Assembly (NCBI GenBank): GCA_949118805.1
Contig: CASAUJ010000020.1
Location: forward strand, 1 to 26,342
DNA from: an uncultured Clostridia bacterium
GTDB lineage: Bacteria; Bacillota; Clostridia; TANB77; CAG-508
Direction: 5' to 3'
DNA: 26,342 bases
Shown: positions 14,286-22,687 of the stretch, one piece after another
Position numbering within the stretch: the first letter of the stretch is position 1
How the letters are laid out: the number at the start of each line of letters is the position of its first letter
Notes under the pieces: generated by a model
The model's database searches: none
What the model saw: only the letters and a program-made list of their open reading frames with translations
What the model was told of the DNA's origin: nothing
Program-made: the position numbers and the translations under genes

Positions 14286-15632
14286 ATGGACAAAGCAAGA
14301 GAATTTGCAGTAAAGATACTCTATCAAGTGAATGAAAAAGAAGCTTATTCTAATATTGCCTTAGGAGAAGGCTTAAAACAAGCAAGGAAAACTTGGAGGG
14401 AAATCAAAGAAAAGGATATTGGTTTTATTTCAGAGATTGTTTATGGTACTATTTCTTGGCGTTTGACAATAGATGAAATAATCAAAAAATATTCTAATAT
14501 TAAATTGAAAAAAATATCACCTTGGATTTTAAATATTTTAAGAATGAGTATTTATCAAATTTTATTTTTGGATAAGGTACCAAAGTCAGCAGCAGTAAAT
14601 GAAGGGGTTAATTTAGCAAAACGATATGGACATAAGGCAAGTAGTAATTTTGTAAATGCTATTTTACGAAAGATAGATAAGAGAGATTTTGAACAATTTT
14701 TTGAAATAGAAGATGAGGTGGAAAGAATTTCTAAGACAACTTCTATGCCAATATGGATGGTGGAAAAGTTGAAAGAGGAGACAACATCAAAAGAAGTAGA
14801 AGAAATTTGCAATGCTTCTAATTTAAAACCAAGTTTATATATTAGAAGAAATTCTTTGAAAATCAAACAAGAGGAATTGGAAGAAGAATTGAAAAAAGAA
14901 GGAATAAGGGCGCAAGAAGCAGAAGTAAAGGATTTTTTTCGATTAGAAGGAGCAAAAAACATAGAAGCCAAAAAGTCTTTTCAAGAAGGGAAGTATACAA
15001 TACAAGATGAAGCGGCAGGTTTCATTCCACAAATTTTAAATCCACAAGCTCATGAAAAAGTGCTAGATGCTTGTAGCAGTCCAGGTGGGAAAACTACTTA
15101 TATGGCAGAAATGATGGGCAATCAAGGGGAAATTATAGCATGGGACTTACACCAACATAGAGTGGAATTAGTAGAGAAAGCAGCAAAACGATTAGGGATT
15201 ACTATTCTTCGAACAGAAGTAAAAGATGCTACTATATATGAAGAAAAGTATGAGGAAAGGTTTGATAAAATTTTGTTAGATGTACCCTGTTTAGGAATGG
15301 GAGTATTAAAAAGGAAACCAGATATAAAATGGAAAAGAAAAAAAGAGGATTTAGAAAAAATTGCACAAGAACAAGAAAAAATATTAGAAAATTGTGCTAA
15401 ATATTTAAAAAAAGGAGGAGAATTAGTTTATTCTACTTGTAGTATTTTAAAAGATGAAAATGAAAACCAAATCGCTCTTTTTTTACAAAAAAATAAAAAT
15501 TTTGAAATTCAAAAAATAGATACGAAGAAAGAAAATTATTTTGAAAAATTTGTCACAAAAGATGGTTTTATAAAAATTTATCAAAATGAAAATACGGATG
15601 GATTCTTTATTGCAAAATTAAAAAAGAATTAA
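14286..15632 (+). CDS. rsmB: 16S rRNA m5C967 methyltransferase RsmB
   Basis: Methylates C967 of 16S rRNA using S-adenosylmethionine. Residues 1-140 form the NusB-like RNA-binding domain (AREFAVKILYQV, KSAAVNEGVNLAK, NFVNAILRKI). The Rossmann methyltransferase domain has the SAM motif DACSSPGGKT (261-270), WDLH (286-289), the PC motif DVPCLGMG with C335, and the catalytic TC motif STCS with C385. The family usually reads DAPCSG at the PC motif; here it is DVPCLG. The length of 448 residues is typical. GAGGAGG precedes the ATG. Confidence 0.94.
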   Translation: MDKAREFAVKILYQVNEKEAYSNIALGEGLKQARKTWREIKEKDIGFISEIVYGTISWRLTIDEIIKKYSNIKLKKISPWILNILRMSIYQILFLDKVPKSAAVNEGVNLAKRYGHKASSNFVNAILRKIDKRDFEQFFEIEDEVERISKTTSMPIWMVEKLKEETTSKEVEEICNASNLKPSLYIRRNSLKIKQEELEEELKKEGIRAQEAEVKDFFRLEGAKNIEAKKSFQEGKYTIQDEAAGFIPQILNPQAHEKVLDACSSPGGKTTYMAEMMGNQGEIIAWDLHQHRVELVEKAAKRLGITILRTEVKDATIYEEKYEERFDKILLDVPCLGMGVLKRKPDIKWKRKKEDLEKIAQEQEKILENCAKYLKKGGELVYSTCSILKDENENQIALFLQKNKNFEIQKIDTKKENYFEKFVTKDGFIKIYQNENTDGFFIAKLKKN

Positions 15633-15686
15633 AAAAACAATCTATTACAGAAGTATTACAATTTTATTACAAGTATATTAAATGTA

Positions 15687-15714
15687 TTGACTTTTTAGCA
15701 AATAACGATAAAAT
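15687..15714 (+). promoter_or_regulatory. Promoter of the type IV pilus operon
   Basis: TTGACT (15687-15692), a 16-base spacer and TAAAAT (15709-15714). The start codon of the first pilus gene is 95 bases further on, leaving an AT-rich leader without obvious structure. Confidence 0.6.
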
Positions 15715-15808
15715 ATAACTATATTTGAAGAAATGTGTAAAATATCCAAGTATGATTTTTATAAATTTGTAAAAAATAATAATAAATCAATTAAAAAAGG
15801 AGAAAATA

Positions 15809-17440
15809 ATGGCGAATGCAAGTTGCCTAGGGCTATATATTGAAGAACATCTAATTAAATATGCAAAAGTTTCAAAAGATCGTGATAAAATAAAAGTAGA
15901 AGCATTTGGAATTATGTTTTACGATAAAATTGGAGAGGCAATTGAGCAAGTAGTCCAAGAAACTTATAGTCAAAAAACACCAATTAGTATTAATTTGTCA
16001 CAAGAGATGTATCATTATTACGATATGTTTGCGCTATTAACAAAAAATGACTTACAAAAAGCGATTAAAACTGAATTTGATTCTTATTGCGCAGATAAAG
16101 GTTATAATCCAAATGTATTTGAAACAAGGTATGCAATCGTTGGAAATCAAGAGGAAAAAGAAAAATTAAGAGTCATACATGTAGCCGATAATAAAATTGA
16201 ATTAAACAAACAAATGCAAATGATTGAAGGTTATAAATTATCTAATATTTCGCCAATTTCTATGTCCATTCCTAATTTAATTGATATTGATAAAAATGAA
16301 AATTGTGTAGTTGTAAACATAGAAGAAAGCACAACAGTAACCACAATTTTAGAGGATAAAATTTATCATGTAGATCAGATAGAAGAGGGAAGTAAAGATT
16401 TTCTAACAAAAATCAATTTAAAAGAAAATTCGTATCTAAAAGCTTATGAAATTTGTAAAAATACTACAATCTATACATCAGAAGGAAGAGAATTACAAGA
16501 GGAACAATCTACTTATTTAGAAGATATTATGCCTACACTATATGTAATAGCTGGGAAAATAAGAAATATTGTAAGACAAAATGGAGATCGTATTAAAAAA
16601 GTTTATATTACAGGAACAGCAGCTTTAATTAATAATATTGACTTGTATTTTGCTGAGTATATGGATGGAATTGACTGTGAATTATTAAAACCATATTTTA
16701 TACAACCTACTACATCAGGAGATTTGAGCATCAAAGACTACATTGAAGTGAATTCTGCGATCTCTTTAGGAATGATGGGATTAGGAGAAGGAATTGGAGG
16801 AATGAACTTCAAAAATCAATCTTTTGCTGATAAAATTCCAGATTGGTTGAAATTAGAAGTGAATCCAGACCGAACAGAAAAAGAAAAAAAGAATTTGGGT
16901 GGGATTTTTACCTGGGATTTAGGACAACCACTTGATAAAACAGAAACGGGATTGATACGAGTAGCCATTGGGTTGTTATTATTAGTGATCATTTATAGTG
17001 CATTTTCTGCCTTACTAGCCAATCAAATAAAGCTAAAACAACAAGAAGCAGAAAAATCAATGAAAGAGACAAGACAACAAATTGAATTAGCCAATGCTGA
17101 TAATGAAAAGATTAATAGCAAAATAACAGAATATGATACGATGCTAAAAAATTTAGAGGAAATGAACAACCAGATTACAGAACGAAATAGGACAAGAAAT
17201 GCCATTCCAAATTTATTGAATCAAATCATGACAATTGTACCAGAAAATGTTCAGTTAACATCAATTGAAAATACAAGCAGTACCCATATTGTGATTCAAG
17301 CACAATCAAATAAGTATGAACAATTAGGATATTTAGTAGCAAGAATGAAAACAGATGTGATTTTAACAAATGTTATTTCAACAGCAGGACAAAAAGATAA
17401 TAGTGTGGTTAGTATTAAAATAGAAGGAGATTTACCATGA
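15809..17440 (+). CDS. pilMN: PilM-PilN fusion, type IV pilus inner-membrane platform
   Basis: A 543-residue protein that looks like two pilus proteins joined. Residues 1 to about 330 are PilM-like, with an actin/FtsA fold: LGLYIEEHLIKYAKVS at the start, a phosphate-loop region at 167-180 and VYITGTAALI at 265-274. Residues 382-404 are one membrane helix, 405-462 a coiled coil, and 463-543 a PilN-type ferredoxin-like domain. In most systems PilM is a separate cytoplasmic protein that binds a short N-terminal peptide of PilN. Here GGMNFKNQSF (330-339) could be the remnant of that peptide in the linker. The usual DIG of the phosphate-2 loop reads NIE (170-172), so nucleotide binding is doubtful. 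It is the first gene of the pilus operon and overlaps the next by 4 bases. Confidence 0.82.
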   Translation: MANASCLGLYIEEHLIKYAKVSKDRDKIKVEAFGIMFYDKIGEAIEQVVQETYSQKTPISINLSQEMYHYYDMFALLTKNDLQKAIKTEFDSYCADKGYNPNVFETRYAIVGNQEEKEKLRVIHVADNKIELNKQMQMIEGYKLSNISPISMSIPNLIDIDKNENCVVVNIEESTTVTTILEDKIYHVDQIEEGSKDFLTKINLKENSYLKAYEICKNTTIYTSEGRELQEEQSTYLEDIMPTLYVIAGKIRNIVRQNGDRIKKVYITGTAALINNIDLYFAEYMDGIDCELLKPYFIQPTTSGDLSIKDYIEVNSAISLGMMGLGEGIGGMNFKNQSFADKIPDWLKLEVNPDRTEKEKKNLGGIFTWDLGQPLDKTETGLIRVAIGLLLLVIIYSAFSALLANQIKLKQQEAEKSMKETRQQIELANADNEKINSKITEYDTMLKNLEEMNNQITERNRTRNAIPNLLNQIMTIVPENVQLTSIENTSSTHIVIQAQSNKYEQLGYLVARMKTDVILTNVISTAGQKDNSVVSIKIEGDLP

Positions 17441-18144
17441 AAAAATTATTGATGTTAATTTTAATTGGTTTGCTTATGGCACTATCTGCTTTTATTGTTC
17501 TTACTGGGTTTGAGGTTGGAAAAATAGAAATTCTTAGTTTCGTAGGAATTCAAGAGAAGAACCAAGAACTTGATGGAAAGATTCAAGAAGCTAGTAAGTT
17601 AGCAGAAAAGGATTTTAAACAAGCGGTAAGTACAATACAAGATAGTAGTAGAAAGTTAGAACAAACCAAAAAAGAATATCAAGATCTAACCGTAGTTAGT
17701 TCAGAAGGTGATATACAAGCGGCATCACACTTGGAAGTATATGAAGTAGAGACTTTATGGGTGAAATTAGGAAATTATGCAACCAGTGAAGGGGCTGTGG
17801 TAAGAATTGATATTACACAAGGAAATACAAGTAAAACTTATAATTTACAATTTACGGTAAATGGAAGTTATATTGCTATTACAGATTTTATATCAGATAT
17901 AGAGAATGATAGCACATTAGGATTTAAAATAGAGGAATTTAAGATGTTACCATCTGGTGAATCATTACAAGCAAATTTCACCTGTAAAGAAATTTCAATT
18001 AAGCAAATATCTGCAACCAGTAATCCTAATATGGGAACTACACAATCACAAAATAATACAGGAAATACTAATACGACTAATAGTACATCAAATACTACAA
18101 CCAGTGCTACTAATACCAGTAATAACAGTAATGTAACACAATAG
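17437..18144 (+). CDS. pilO: PilO-like pilus alignment protein
   Basis: A 235-residue bitopic protein. A membrane helix (about 4-26) is followed by a coiled coil (about 38-85), a mixed alpha/beta domain (about 105-190) like the PilO/GspM ferredoxin fold, and a 45-residue tail made almost only of Asn, Thr and Ser. Start and upstream stop overlap as ATGA, so it is coupled to pilMN. Position after PilN and this topology support PilO; sequence alone is weak, as is usual for the family. The tail has no counterpart in textbook PilO and may reach into the cell wall. Confidence 0.75.
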   Translation: MKKLLMLILIGLLMALSAFIVLTGFEVGKIEILSFVGIQEKNQELDGKIQEASKLAEKDFKQAVSTIQDSSRKLEQTKKEYQDLTVVSSEGDIQAASHLEVYEVETLWVKLGNYATSEGAVVRIDITQGNTSKTYNLQFTVNGSYIAITDFISDIENDSTLGFKIEEFKMLPSGESLQANFTCKEISIKQISATSNPNMGTTQSQNNTGNTNTTNSTSNTTTSATNTSNNSNVTQ

Positions 18145-18157
18145 AAAGGAGTCTACT

Positions 18158-18610
18158 ATGACAAAGAAATTTCTAAAAGAATTAATCATCTCTTTGTTAT
18201 TGTGTTTAGCAATTATCTTGTTGTTAGGAATTTTATTATATGAATATGTTCCTATGACCAAAACGATACCAAATCCAGTATCTTATACTACACCAGATAA
18301 TGTTAAACAGGAGTTAGCAGAAACCCAAGGCGTAGATGAAAATGAAATTATTCTTACTTATGAAGTGGATGCCACAGATTTAAATAATTACAAAAGAATT
18401 CAAAATTACAAACCAGGAAAAGCAAATCCATTTTCTTCTTATCAAACTAAAGAAGAAGGACAAAATCCTTCTAATGGAACTTCTTCCAATGGAGGAAATT
18501 CTACAACAAATGAAGGAAATACTAGCAACAGTGGAACAGAAAACAATGGACAGACAACAGAAAATAATACATCAGGTGGTAAGCTTTTCCCAGATAAAGG
18601 AATTAAATAA
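18158..18610 (+). CDS. Single-pass exported protein, possible PilP analogue
   Basis: A 150-residue protein. A basic N-terminus and a membrane helix (about 9-29) are followed by an outside domain of about 60 residues, then YKPGKANPFSSY (84-95) and a long low-complexity tail of Gly, Asn, Ser and Thr. PilP and GspC proteins carry a similar (R/K)-x-(D/N)PF motif after their N-terminal anchor, and PilP follows PilO in classical operons, so a PilP analogue is the best guess. There is no secretin in a Gram-positive cell for it to bind. RBS AAAGGAG precedes the ATG, 13 bases after pilO. Confidence 0.65.
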   Translation: MTKKFLKELIISLLLCLAIILLLGILLYEYVPMTKTIPNPVSYTTPDNVKQELAETQGVDENEIILTYEVDATDLNNYKRIQNYKPGKANPFSSYQTKEEGQNPSNGTSSNGGNSTTNEGNTSNSGTENNGQTTENNTSGGKLFPDKGIK

Positions 18611-18690
18611 TTTAAGTTATTAACGTTATATGATATCATTCATATAAATCAATAAATTTTTATAAATCAAAAGAAAAGGAGGAAAAGAAC

Positions 18691-19152
18691 ATGATGAAAA
18701 AACAAAACGGTATTACTTTAATTGCTTTAGTAATCACAATCATCGTATTATTAATTTTAGCAGGGGTGTCTATTGCCATGTTAGCAGGAGAAGGAGGAAT
18801 CCTAAACAAAGCTACTACGGCTACTGATAAAACACTTGTTGGAGAAGTAGATGAAGCTGTAAAATTAGCTGTATCTGAAATTGTAGCAAACCAATTAGAT
18901 CCAACATATAAAGCACCAACTACAGAGGGAGCTTTAGATGAAAGTCAAGTAACAGTTGATGTAGTAACAAAATTAATGAAAGCTAATAATTCTAACATTG
19001 GAACAAAAATTGCAGTAACAGTAGCGAAAAAAGATGCAGCTCAAGAAGGAGAAGCACCAGTTGTTGTTACTTATACAGTAACTAAAACAAATGAAGCATT
19101 TACATGGGAAATAGACTCTAAAGGTGCACTTACACGTTCAGATAATATTTAA
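18691..19152 (+). CDS. pilA: Major type IV prepilin
   Basis: A 153-residue prepilin. The short leader MMKKQNG ends in the Gly required by prepilin peptidase. The mature protein would start ITLIALVITIIVLLILAG, the hydrophobic N-terminal helix, followed by an amphipathic helix and a small Thr/Val-rich globular domain. Mature residue 5 is Ala, where most type IV pilins have Glu. There are no cysteines in the globular part. AAAGGAGG is well placed. A stem-loop follows the stop codon. Its place, strong ribosome binding site and 3' hairpin suggest it is the abundant subunit. Confidence 0.88.
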   Translation: MMKKQNGITLIALVITIIVLLILAGVSIAMLAGEGGILNKATTATDKTLVGEVDEAVKLAVSEIVANQLDPTYKAPTTEGALDESQVTVDVVTKLMKANNSNIGTKIAVTVAKKDAAQEGEAPVVVTYTVTKTNEAFTWEIDSKGALTRSDNI

Positions 19153-19174
19153 GTAGACAATTAAAAAATAAAAA

Positions 19175-19205
19175 TAGCCATACGCACACAAGGTGTGTAT
19201 GGCTA
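19175..19205 (+). other. Stem-loop after the major pilin gene
   Basis: TAGCCATAC (19175-19183) / GTATGGCTA (19197-19205), with inner ACAC/GTGT pairing and a two-base bulge. On the plus strand no U-run follows (AAATTAAAA), so it is not a normal terminator; on the minus strand a T-run follows but no gene needs it. A 3' stem that protects the pilin mRNA or partly uncouples it from downstream genes is likely. Confidence 0.55.
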
Positions 19206-19233
19206 AAATTAAAAATAAGCAAAAGGAGAAAAC

Positions 19234-20046
19234 ATGGATCTAATACTATTTGTACTAATATTTATGATTGGAACTTTATTTGGAAGTTTTTATACCTTAG
19301 CGGTATATCGTATTCCAAAAAGACAAGACATTATCCGTACTCATTCTTATTGTCCTAATTGTGATCATAAATTAGGTTTTTTAGATTTATTTCCCATTTT
19401 TAGTTATGTATGTTTACGAGGAAAATGTAGATATTGCCAACATAAAATCAGACCAAGATATCTAATTTTAGAAATACTTTCAGGAATATTGTTTCTCATT
19501 ATGGCAATTTTGATGAAACTTTCTTTAGAAACAATAACCGTTACAAAAATAGTAGAATATTGCTTTATCGTTCTTTATTTAACATTTATAATTTTAATAG
19601 CAGGAATTGATAAAGAGAATAAAAAAATAGACAAATTGGTATCTGTTTATGGAATTGTAATATCTATTATGTATATGGTATATCTATGCATAGTAGAAGA
19701 AACTAATATATATAGATATGGTATATATTTAGGATTATACATAATAATATTACTTTTAGACACAATAACATTAAGAAAATTTGCTAAAAATAGTTATACA
19801 ACAGGGATTTTATTCATGATTGTTACAATGGTAAGTTTTACAGGAGAATATATTACAGCAAATGCAATTTTGTTTACGCTATTAGCGATTTTCTTATATC
19901 TTTTCTTATATAAAATAAAAGAAAGGAAAAAAAGAAAAAAAGAATCAGACAAAGAAATTAGTGATTCATTAAGTATTGGATTTTTCTTAGGATTTTTTAA
20001 TGTTTTAATGTTAGTAATAGCTTTATGGATTAGTAACTACCAATAA
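19234..20046 (+). CDS. pilD: Prepilin peptidase with altered catalytic site
   Basis: A 270-residue polytopic membrane protein that should cut prepilin leaders and methylate the new N-terminus. The N-terminal cytoplasmic domain has GSFYTLAVYRIPKR and two zinc knuckles, C40/C43 and C65/C68. About seven membrane helices follow. The first catalytic aspartate is plausibly D125 in AGID. The second, in the GxGD motif of A24 peptidases, is not found: at the expected place I read SFTGEY (201-206), with Glu205 where Asp is usual. A charged loop (229-244) precedes the last helix. It sits between the major and minor pilin genes. Confidence 0.85.
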   Translation: MDLILFVLIFMIGTLFGSFYTLAVYRIPKRQDIIRTHSYCPNCDHKLGFLDLFPIFSYVCLRGKCRYCQHKIRPRYLILEILSGILFLIMAILMKLSLETITVTKIVEYCFIVLYLTFIILIAGIDKENKKIDKLVSVYGIVISIMYMVYLCIVEETNIYRYGIYLGLYIIILLLDTITLRKFAKNSYTTGILFMIVTMVSFTGEYITANAILFTLLAIFLYLFLYKIKERKKRKKESDKEISDSLSIGFFLGFFNVLMLVIALWISNYQ

Positions 20047-20073
20047 GTAGACAAACAGAAAGGATAAGAGTAG

Positions 20074-20514
20074 ATGAGAAATTGGAAAGAAGAAAAAGGA
20101 TATACAGGAGTGGACATAGCAATATCCGTTGTGGTTTTATTCTTATTTGTATCCATTATTGCGATTCTATCTTATAATATAAATAGTGTTTCAAGAGAAA
20201 TTGAATTAAAATCAGAAGCATCTGCTATTGCCGTGGAAGAAATCGAAGGATTAAAAAATGAAATAACCTTTCAGGAAATTGCGCAGAGAAGTATAAAAAA
20301 TGGAAATAGTGAGTATCTTCCAACAGCAGAAGTAAATAAAAATGGAAAACAAACAGGATTTTATAAAACGGTGTTAGTAGAAGATTATGCCGATCATGCC
20401 ACAGTAGAACGAGTAGAAGGATATGTTAAGAAAGTAATTGTAAAAATTCAATATCAATTCAAAGGAAAAGAACAAACAGTAGAACTTTCTACTATTATAG
20501 CAAAGGAGAAATAG
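20074..20514 (+). CDS. Minor prepilin (PilV-like), Asp at mature position 5
   Basis: A 146-residue protein with a prepilin leader MRNWKEEKG, cleavage after Gly9, and a mature start YTGVDIAISVVVLFLFVS. Mature residue 5 is Asp, the only acidic residue 5 among the three prepilins here. An alpha helix to about residue 60 and a beta-rich globular part with repeated Lys/Val strands follow. Its place after the peptidase and before a second minor prepilin fits a tip or priming pseudopilin. Confidence 0.8.
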   Translation: MRNWKEEKGYTGVDIAISVVVLFLFVSIIAILSYNINSVSREIELKSEASAIAVEEIEGLKNEITFQEIAQRSIKNGNSEYLPTAEVNKNGKQTGFYKTVLVEDYADHATVERVEGYVKKVIVKIQYQFKGKEQTVELSTIIAKEK

Positions 20515-20515
20515 T

Positions 20516-20938
20516 ATGAAATTGGAAAAAGGCGTTACCCTTATTTCATTAACCATATATATCATTGCTATGACAATTGTGATAGCTGTTGTAGCAAGTA
20601 TTAGTACATTTTTTTATGAAAATACACAAGATGCATCTGATTTCGTAGATCCACTTACAGAATATACGAACTTTAATCGTTTTTTTTCAGAGGAAGTGAA
20701 TCATAACAATATAAAAATTTTAGAATTAAAAGAAAATTGGGTGGCTTTTGATAATGGTACACAATATACTTTTGTTCCAAAAAATAAGGCCATTTATCGA
20801 AATCAGGTAAAAGTATGTGCAAATGTAGAAAATTGTGTTTTTCAACAGCAGATCAAAAATGGAAAAGAACAAATAATAGTTACTGTAAAAATGGGAAAAA
20901 TGCAGGAGAAAAGAATAGAGTTTACGTTAGAAAAATAG
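20516..20938 (+). CDS. Minor prepilin (PilW/ComGF-like)
   Basis: A 140-residue protein with leader MKLEKG, cleavage after Gly6, then a mature start VTLISLTIYIIAMTIVIAVV. Mature residue 5 is Ser. The outside domain includes one pair of cysteines (CANVENC) that could form a disulfide loop, and ends in beta strands. It begins one base after the previous stop, with AAAGGAG inside the upstream gene, so the two minor prepilins are made together. Confidence 0.78.
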   Translation: MKLEKGVTLISLTIYIIAMTIVIAVVASISTFFYENTQDASDFVDPLTEYTNFNRFFSEEVNHNNIKILELKENWVAFDNGTQYTFVPKNKAIYRNQVKVCANVENCVFQQQIKNGKEQIIVTVKMGKMQEKRIEFTLEK

Positions 20939-20962
20939 TAAATTTATGTAATTTAAGAGAAG

Positions 20963-20993
20963 TAAACAAAAGCACTTAAAATTATAGTATAAT
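20963..20993 (+). promoter_or_regulatory. Possible internal promoter ahead of pilB
   Basis: A consensus TATAAT (20988-20993) lies in the 87-base gap before pilB. The best -35 is TAAACA (20963-20968) with a long 19-base spacer, so the promoter is uncertain but would let the motor genes be expressed apart from the pilins. Confidence 0.4.
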
Positions 20994-21025
20994 AGAATAA
21001 GAAAACAAAAGAAGGAGGAAGAGAA

Positions 21026-22663
21026 ATGGACGCAAGAAAAAGACAACCCATAGGAGTGGAACTAGTAAAAAGAGGGATTGTAAAAGAAAAAGATATTGAA
21101 AATGCTTTACAATACCAAAGGGAACATCCAGATAAAAAAATGGGAGATATTTTATATCAACTAAATGTTTGTGAACCCAATACATTAATTGAAGCAATTG
21201 GAGATATCATTGGTGAAAAAGGAATTCTTCTAACAGGAGATAAAATAAAAGTAAAATTAACCGACTACTTTTCTTTAGATGTGGCACAAAAGAATAGAGT
21301 GATTCCCTTTGAAGTAGCTTCCGGAAAAATTAAAGTATGTTTTGCGAATACCGTTAATACCAAAAATATGAATACCATTAAGCTATTATTACTAAACAAA
21401 GGATTAGTAATGGACGCTTATATTACTTTTGAAAATGACATTGATCGAATTTTAAAATCACTAGAAGGAGAAGTAACAACTGATTTTGGTATGGCATCTG
21501 AAAATAATGATACTGCTATTGGGTTAGTAGATAGTATCATTAAAACAGGAATTACAAGAAGAGCTAGTGATATTCATATTGAACCAATGGCAGATCAGCT
21601 AAGAGTGAGATATCGAATCGATGGGGAATTATTTACGGCAGCTAAAATAAAAAAAGAAAAACAACAACAAATTATTGGAAGATTGAAAGCGATTTCTAAT
21701 ATGCACCAAGAAAAACAAGAATCACAAGATGGTAGAATTCTATTATATGAAGATTATAATATTCGTGTATCTTCTCAACCAAATGTATATGGAGAAAAAT
21801 TTGTTTTAAGATTGCTAAAGAAAAATGCAAATATCAAAAATATATTTGATTTAGGATTTCCAGGAACCGAAGAGAATTTGAAGAAAAGTATTCAAAAAAA
21901 GAATAGTATTACAATTATTGCAGCACCAACAGGAGAAGGAAAGACAACAACCCTATATAGTATTATGGATTATTTAAATAGTCCAGAAATCAATATAACA
22001 ACGATTGAAGATCCAGTGGAAATTAGAATTCCAGGATTAAATCAAATTGAAGTGGATGCCAAATCATCTTTTTCTGGATCTTTGAGAACGGTATTAAGAC
22101 AAGATCCTGATATTGTATTAGTAGGAGAAATAAGAGATACCGAAACAGGGGAAATAGCAATTCAAGCAGGACAAACTGGACATTATGTGTTATCTACTAT
22201 CCACACAATTGATAGTGTAGAAGTCATTACAAGATTAAGAAAAATGGGACTTTCTGATTATGATATCTCAAGTACATTAGCAACTGCTATTTCGCAAAGA
22301 TTGGTACGAAAATTATGCCCAAAATGTAAAAAAGAAAGAAAATTCAATGAAGAAGAAAAGAAAATTATAACAGCAATTGGCGAAAAATATCATGTCAATT
22401 TTGACTTAAGTGGGACAACTTATGATGCACCAGGTTGTCGTTACTGTAATAATACAGGATATTATGATAGAATTGGAATTTTTGAAGTTTTAGACTTAAC
22501 AGATGAAGTAAAAGAAGCGGTTATGAGTGGAAAATCTAGTTTGGAAATTCGTAAATTAGCATTAGAACAATCTTATAAACCACTTGTTATTGATGGTCTT
22601 GGAAAAGTAGTAAATGGCTATACGACTTTGGAAGAATTAAATAAAAAATTATTGATTTTTTAA
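21026..22663 (+). CDS. pilB: Type IV pilus extension ATPase PilB
   Basis: A 545-residue hexameric ATPase that powers pilus assembly. The N-terminal domain (about 5-145) is MshEN/GspE-N-like. Then come the Asp box SDIHIEP (181-187), Walker A APTGEGKTTT (300-309), Walker B-like DPDIVLVGEIRD (360-371), the His box STIHT (390-394) and a zinc-binding tetracysteine, C431/C434 and C471/C474. The Walker A has Glu where GPTGSGKT has Ser, a common variant. All catalytic residues expected for an active motor are present. AAGGAGG precedes the ATG. Confidence 0.95.
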   Translation: MDARKRQPIGVELVKRGIVKEKDIENALQYQREHPDKKMGDILYQLNVCEPNTLIEAIGDIIGEKGILLTGDKIKVKLTDYFSLDVAQKNRVIPFEVASGKIKVCFANTVNTKNMNTIKLLLLNKGLVMDAYITFENDIDRILKSLEGEVTTDFGMASENNDTAIGLVDSIIKTGITRRASDIHIEPMADQLRVRYRIDGELFTAAKIKKEKQQQIIGRLKAISNMHQEKQESQDGRILLYEDYNIRVSSQPNVYGEKFVLRLLKKNANIKNIFDLGFPGTEENLKKSIQKKNSITIIAAPTGEGKTTTLYSIMDYLNSPEINITTIEDPVEIRIPGLNQIEVDAKSSFSGSLRTVLRQDPDIVLVGEIRDTETGEIAIQAGQTGHYVLSTIHTIDSVEVITRLRKMGLSDYDISSTLATAISQRLVRKLCPKCKKERKFNEEEKKIITAIGEKYHVNFDLSGTTYDAPGCRYCNNTGYYDRIGIFEVLDLTDEVKEAVMSGKSSLEIRKLALEQSYKPLVIDGLGKVVNGYTTLEELNKKLLIF

Positions 22664-22687
22664 GAGACAGAAACAAAGGAGGAAATT

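Noticed and set aside
18010..18600. Tandem DNA repeats in the Asn/Thr/Ser-rich tails
   Set aside because: The tails of the PilO-like and PilP-like proteins are low complexity at protein level, but no exact DNA unit repeats in tandem.
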